24,936 nt of DNA from Anaeromyces robustus (lineage: Eukaryota > Neocallimastigomycota > Neocallimastigomycetes > Neocallimastigales > Neocallimastigaceae), in assembly GCA_002104895.1 (NCBI GenBank), contig MCFG01000418.1:32501-57436 (forward strand), written 5' to 3'. Shown here in pieces: positions 21,852 through 24,936 of the stretch (positions within the stretch are counted from its first letter, which is position 1; every line of letters begins with the position of its first letter). The notes under the pieces were generated by a model, which saw only the letters and a program-made list of their open reading frames with translations, did no database searches and had not been told where the DNA came from. The translations under genes were made by a program, and so were the position numbers.

Positions 21852-22603
21852 TAATTTAAATATTAAGACGTCTTATAACAAATCTATTTGTAAGTTATCT
21901 TAATGCCCCAAGAGGTGATAAAAAAAGATATGAAATATTACAATTAATTTCAAATATTCTTCACTGGACTGATGAAGAAAAATATAAGGTAATATAATTA
22001 AGTTTTATTGTATTTTATATTATTATTATTATTACTTTTTTATATATAAAAAAATCAATTAAAATTAAATCAAATTAAATTAATTAAATTATATCAAATT
22101 AAATTAAATTAAATAAATAAATAAATAAATAATATATATAGGCTGGTCTTATAAAGAAACCTGGTAAATTCCTTGGCATATTTTCTGGTGGTAATCAACA
22201 AGAACAAGAACCTACAAGTGATGTAAGTTATTAATTAATATAAAATATTATTATTATTATTATTATTATTATTGTTATTATTATTTTTATTTATTAAAAT
22301 ATAATATTAAAAAAAAATTTTTTTTTTTTTTTCAATAATAAATTTTAATAATTTAATTATTAGATGTCATTTGGAGATATGTGGATTTCTTTCTTAATGA
22401 AAGAAGCTAATGAAGGAGATACTAATAATAGTTTCCTTAGACGTGGTAGTACTGTATCTAATACATCTAATTCTGAAAATAATTCAACTTCACCTTCTGC
22501 GCTTTTAAATACACCTAAACAAAAAACACCTAGATCATCATTTAATGGTTTAGGAGGAATACTCAATTCACCATCTACATCAAACCCTCCTTCAGCTAAA
22601 TAA
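17310..22603 (+). CDS. RUD3: Rud3 / GMAP-210-class golgin with GRAB domain (1,145 residues, 12 exons)
   Basis: Exons: 17310-17385, 17562-17620, 17770-19522, 19722-19991, 20101-20213, 20435-20879, 21015-21118, 21297-21390, 21534-21615, 21868-21988, 22142-22222, 22364-22603. All introns are GT-AG, the phases agree, and the sum is 3,438 nt. The start is bounded by an in-frame TAA two codons upstream. The N-terminus MSWISNNLGEALKKQISSR looks amphipathic, like the lipid-packing (ALPS) motif of GMAP-210. Residues about 40-990 are nearly all coiled coil, rich in Glu, Lys, Gln and Asn. At about 999-1042 comes a GRAB domain (RRLITNLFVSYL, NAPRGDKKRYEIL, HWTDEEKY, AGL). It is followed by SFGDMWISFLMKEA (1068-1081), also typical of the family, and a Ser/Asn/Pro-rich tail. 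In yeast, Rud3 is a cis-Golgi tether recruited by Arf1 through this domain; the same role is inferred here. A GRIP golgin is less likely because the PRGD-R-x-EIL signature is GRAB. Confidence 0.87.
18211..18390 (+). repeat. Two copies of a coiled-coil segment, spacing 135 nt
   Basis: The peptide ELNQQIEEYK followed by Thr/Ser-Phe-Gln-x-Asn-Leu-Gln occurs at 18211 and again at 18346, exactly 45 codons apart, with near-identical DNA across the core. It looks like an older internal duplication in exon 3 of the golgin gene. Confidence 0.8.
18439..18564 (+). repeat. Three 42-nt tandem repeats in the golgin coiled coil
   Basis: The units 18439-18480 and 18481-18522 are identical over 42 nt; 18523-18564 is a diverged third copy. 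Each codes 14 residues (KNIEDSEKQNQSLK type), which is two heptads, at residues 269-310. Confidence 0.92.
20250..20314. repeat. TTTTA pentanucleotide array within golgin intron 5
   Basis: About 13 units of TTTTA stand in tandem in the intron at 20214-20434, followed further on by a loose AAT-rich tract (about 20341-20420). Being intronic, length change here should not alter the protein. Confidence 0.85.
21738..21805. repeat. TTATA pentanucleotide array within golgin intron 9
   Basis: About 12 units of TATTA/TTATA lie in the intron at 21616-21867, flanked by TTTTTA-type units on the left and a TTATTATTA tract on the right (about 21826-21851). Confidence 0.8.
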
Positions 22604-22762
22604 TTTTAATCTTAATTATTAAAAAAAAAAAGTAAAAAAAAAAAAAATTTTTTTTTTCCTTTTTCTTTATTTATTTATTTTTTTTTTAATCATACTATTA
22701 TTTTTCAATATTTTTTTTTATATATTTATCGTTAATATATGAATTTTTTTTTTACGTTACCA

Positions 22763-22806
<44 letters not shown>

Positions 22807-22952
22807 AAGAATAAAGAAAAAAAAAAAAAATAAAGAAAAAACAGTAATAATAAAAATTAAAATAAATTTAAATAATTCATGCACATAAATAAAAAATTTA
22901 AAAAATATAATATACAATCTTAAAAAAAAAATAATATAAAATAATAATAATA

Positions 22953-22986
<34 letters not shown>

Positions 22987-24060
22987 ATAATAAAAAATTT
23001 AAAATAATAATTATTATAATAATAATAATATATATATAAAATAATAATATATATATTAATATTAAAAAAAAAAAAATAAATACTTTAATTTTTTTTTATT
23101 ACATACTTTCAGCATAGCATAAATAATTTTCATATAAAATGCTCAAAGCAAATAATGTATTAAAAAAAAAAAAAAAGTAATATATATATATTATATATTA
23201 TATATCTAATGATATATATTTAAAAAAAAAAAAAAGGTAAAATTATTCTTTTATCATTTTTTTTTTTTTTTTTTTAATGTTATTAGGTATATAATAATAA
23301 TAATATATAAATTATATTAAAAAAAAAAAAAAAAACAATATTAATATTATAATAAAAAAAACTAAAATAAAATAATTAAATAAAAAAATAAAATAAAAAT
23401 ATAATAATTAATAATAATATTAATAATAATTTATTTTAAAAATCTAACGAATACAAATAAATTAAAAGCTACCAAGATTTTGCTTTTTTTTTTTATTTAT
23501 TTATTTTTTTTTTTTTATAATTAATTTAAAAATTAATATATCTTATTATAGTTAATATATAATAATATTTTTTATTTTTTTACTATGAAATTCTTTATAA
23601 TTATATTTTAAAATTATTTTTTTTTGTGTAATTTTAAATATTATAAAAAATTTTATTAAATGAAAATGATATTAATAATTAATAATTAATAATTTTCATA
23701 TAAAAATTTAAAATTTAAAAATTTATCCATATATATAATATTTTTTTTTTTTTAAAATTCGAATTTCAGAATTAAAGAAATTTAAATTTTAAATTCATTT
23801 ATTTATAAATTTATTATTATTTTTTTATTATTTTTATTTTTTATTTTATTTTATTTTATTATTTCATACATATATAACAATGATTAAATATCTAGATTAG
23901 AATTTTTCTAAGATTAATTTATTAAAAATAATAATTAACTGAAAAAAAAAAAGTAATTTTAAAAATTAAGATTAAATGGATTAGGGAAAATTAATTTTAT
24001 AAAAAATAAATGAATTAATAAATACATAATTAAATAAATAATAATAAAAACAATTAAATC
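22604..24060. other. Intergenic spacer, AT-rich, no gene seen
   Basis: This 1.46-kb spacer lies between the golgin stop and the next gene in the same orientation. It holds poly-A and poly-T runs, a TAAA array (about 22764-22794), AAT tracts (about 22940-22982) and two weak dyads: ATGAAAAT / ATTTTCAT at 23660-23699, and AAAAGC / GCTTTT near 23464-23488 followed by poly-T. A less A/T-pure patch is visible at 23101-23160. No open frame of protein-like composition was found. Confidence 0.75.
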
Positions 24061-24936
24061 ATGGTAAAAAAATTAACATTATCACTATCTAAATCAAATA
24101 TTTCAAAAGTAAAAAGGAAATTAAGTAGAGATTTAGTAGAAAAAGAAATTTCAAATACAAATACAATAAAATCAGAACCAAAAAGTAAAAAATTCAAAAA
24201 TGGAAATTCAAAAAATACTGTAACCAAGAAGAAAATTTCTCAAGGAAAAATAAAAGGAAATAAAAAGAGTAAAATAATTGAAAAAGAAGAAGAGGAAGAA
24301 GTAATTGATATTGAAGGATTGGATGATGAAGAAGATAATTTGCAATTATATTCGATAAATTCAGCTTCAAAAAATATTAATAATGATAATGAAATATATA
24401 TAATATCTGACTCAGATAATGATATTAATATCATAGAAGAACAAGATTCTATCATAGAAAATAGCAATAATATAGATGTATTAGATTTCGATAAGGAAAG
24501 TGATGAAGAGAATGATAAAAATAAAAAGAATAAAAAAAATAATAAAAAAAGTAAAAAAAGTAATAATAATTTAAAGACCAATTTAATTAATGGCACTAAT
24601 AAAAAAAATAAAAAGAAGCAAAAAAATGCACCGTCCAAAAAGGGAAAAGAAGAAATTGTTGAAGATATTGAAATAGATATAGATATTACAGATGATGAAA
24701 ATGAGGAAACAATTATTAATTCAGATATAATAATAGAAAATAATAAAAATGATAATTCTTTTATTGAAAATGATAAAACAATTATAAAAGAATTATCTGA
24801 GAATAATGATAATAGTAATAATAGTGATGATGATTTTGAATTCATTGAAAATTCTAAAAATAATAATAATAATAAAAATAAAAATAAAAAAAGAAAGAAA
24901 AATGATTCAAAAATAAAAGAGACAAGTAAAAGAAGA
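24061..24936 (+). CDS. Lys- and Asp/Glu-rich protein with SUMO-interaction-like motifs (C-terminus off the window)
   Basis: The frame is open for 292 codons from ATG 24061 to the last base, and an in-frame TAA two codons upstream fixes the start. No recognised catalytic domain is present in this part. The composition alternates basic blocks (KKKNKKNNKKSKK-like; a Lys/Arg stretch near the right edge) with acidic blocks. Several short strings match the pattern of SUMO-interaction motifs, a beta-branched core beside acidic or Ser residues: VIDIEGLDDEED (81-92), IYIISDSDND (112-121), INIIEEQD (122-129), DIEIDIDITDD (202-212) and DIIIENN (222-228). This suggests a nuclear protein that could bind SUMO or nucleic acid-bound complexes, such as a genome maintenance or ubiquitin-ligase scaffold. 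That is inference, and the family was not recognised. The codon use and Asn tracts resemble those of the PHD gene. An intron could begin beyond the window. Confidence 0.75.
   Translation, partial: MVKKLTLSLSKSNISKVKRKLSRDLVEKEISNTNTIKSEPKSKKFKNGNSKNTVTKKKISQGKIKGNKKSKIIEKEEEEEVIDIEGLDDEEDNLQLYSINSASKNINNDNEIYIISDSDNDINIIEEQDSIIENSNNIDVLDFDKESDEENDKNKKNKKNNKKSKKSNNNLKTNLINGTNKKNKKKQKNAPSKKGKEEIVEDIEIDIDITDDENEETIINSDIIIENNKNDNSFIENDKTIIKELSENNDNSNNSDDDFEFIENSKNNNNNKNKNKKRKKNDSKIKETSKRR

Noticed and set aside
21566-21859. 97-codon plus-strand frame with a hydrophobic tail
   Set aside because: It is exon 9 of the golgin gene read into intron 9; the Tyr/Ile/Leu tail is the TTATA array.
24240-24845. 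201-codon minus-strand frame, Ser/Leu/Phe-rich
   Set aside because: Exact antisense of the Lys/Asp/Glu-rich partial gene at the right edge; its composition is what that codon use predicts.

Overview
The window is extremely AT-rich eukaryotic DNA. It carries four protein genes separated by long, nearly pure A/T spacers full of TAAA, TTTTA, AAT and homopolymer tracts. The best guess for the source is an anaerobic gut fungus (Neocallimastigomycota, the Neocallimastix / Piromyces / Anaeromyces type). Four features point that way: extreme AT content, long asparagine tracts coded by AAT, small GT-AG introns at high density (11 in one 3.4-kb coding sequence, which argues against Dictyostelium), and a secreted bacterial-type metallo-beta-lactamase joined to a ricin-type lectin domain. 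This assignment is inferred from style and not proven.

Layout. (1) Bases 1427 to 1, minus strand: the N-terminal 475 codons of a secreted ComEC-like metallo-beta-lactamase-fold protein with a C-terminal beta-trefoil, running off the left edge. (2) Bases 1428-5314: a 3.9-kb spacer between divergent genes, with homopolymers, a near-perfect 28-nt palindrome beside a 33-A tract, and a large TAAA/TATA array; no gene is visible. (3) Bases 5315-16007, plus strand: a seven-exon gene for a giant (3,058-residue) low-complexity nuclear-type protein with one PHD finger and a second small cysteine cluster. All six intron phases fit. (4) Bases 16008-17309: an AT spacer. (5) Bases 17310-22603, plus strand: a twelve-exon gene for a 1,145-residue golgin of the Rud3 / GMAP-210 class, with an amphipathic N-terminus, a long coiled coil and a C-terminal GRAB (Arf-binding) domain. 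(6) Bases 22604-24060: an AT spacer. (7) Bases 24061-24936, plus strand: the first 292 codons of a Lys- and Asp/Glu-rich protein with several SUMO-interaction-like motifs, running off the right edge.

The genes do not form a pathway: one protein is secreted, one is a probable chromatin reader, one tethers Golgi membranes and one is probably nuclear. No tRNA, rRNA, CRISPR array, transposon or viral relic was recognised. The most notable points are the secreted metallo-beta-lactamase plus lectin fusion (likely of bacterial origin), the PHD protein with its altered aromatic cage and paired Cys cluster, heptad-matched repeat growth in the golgin, and the placement of a stop codon inside a TAAA array.
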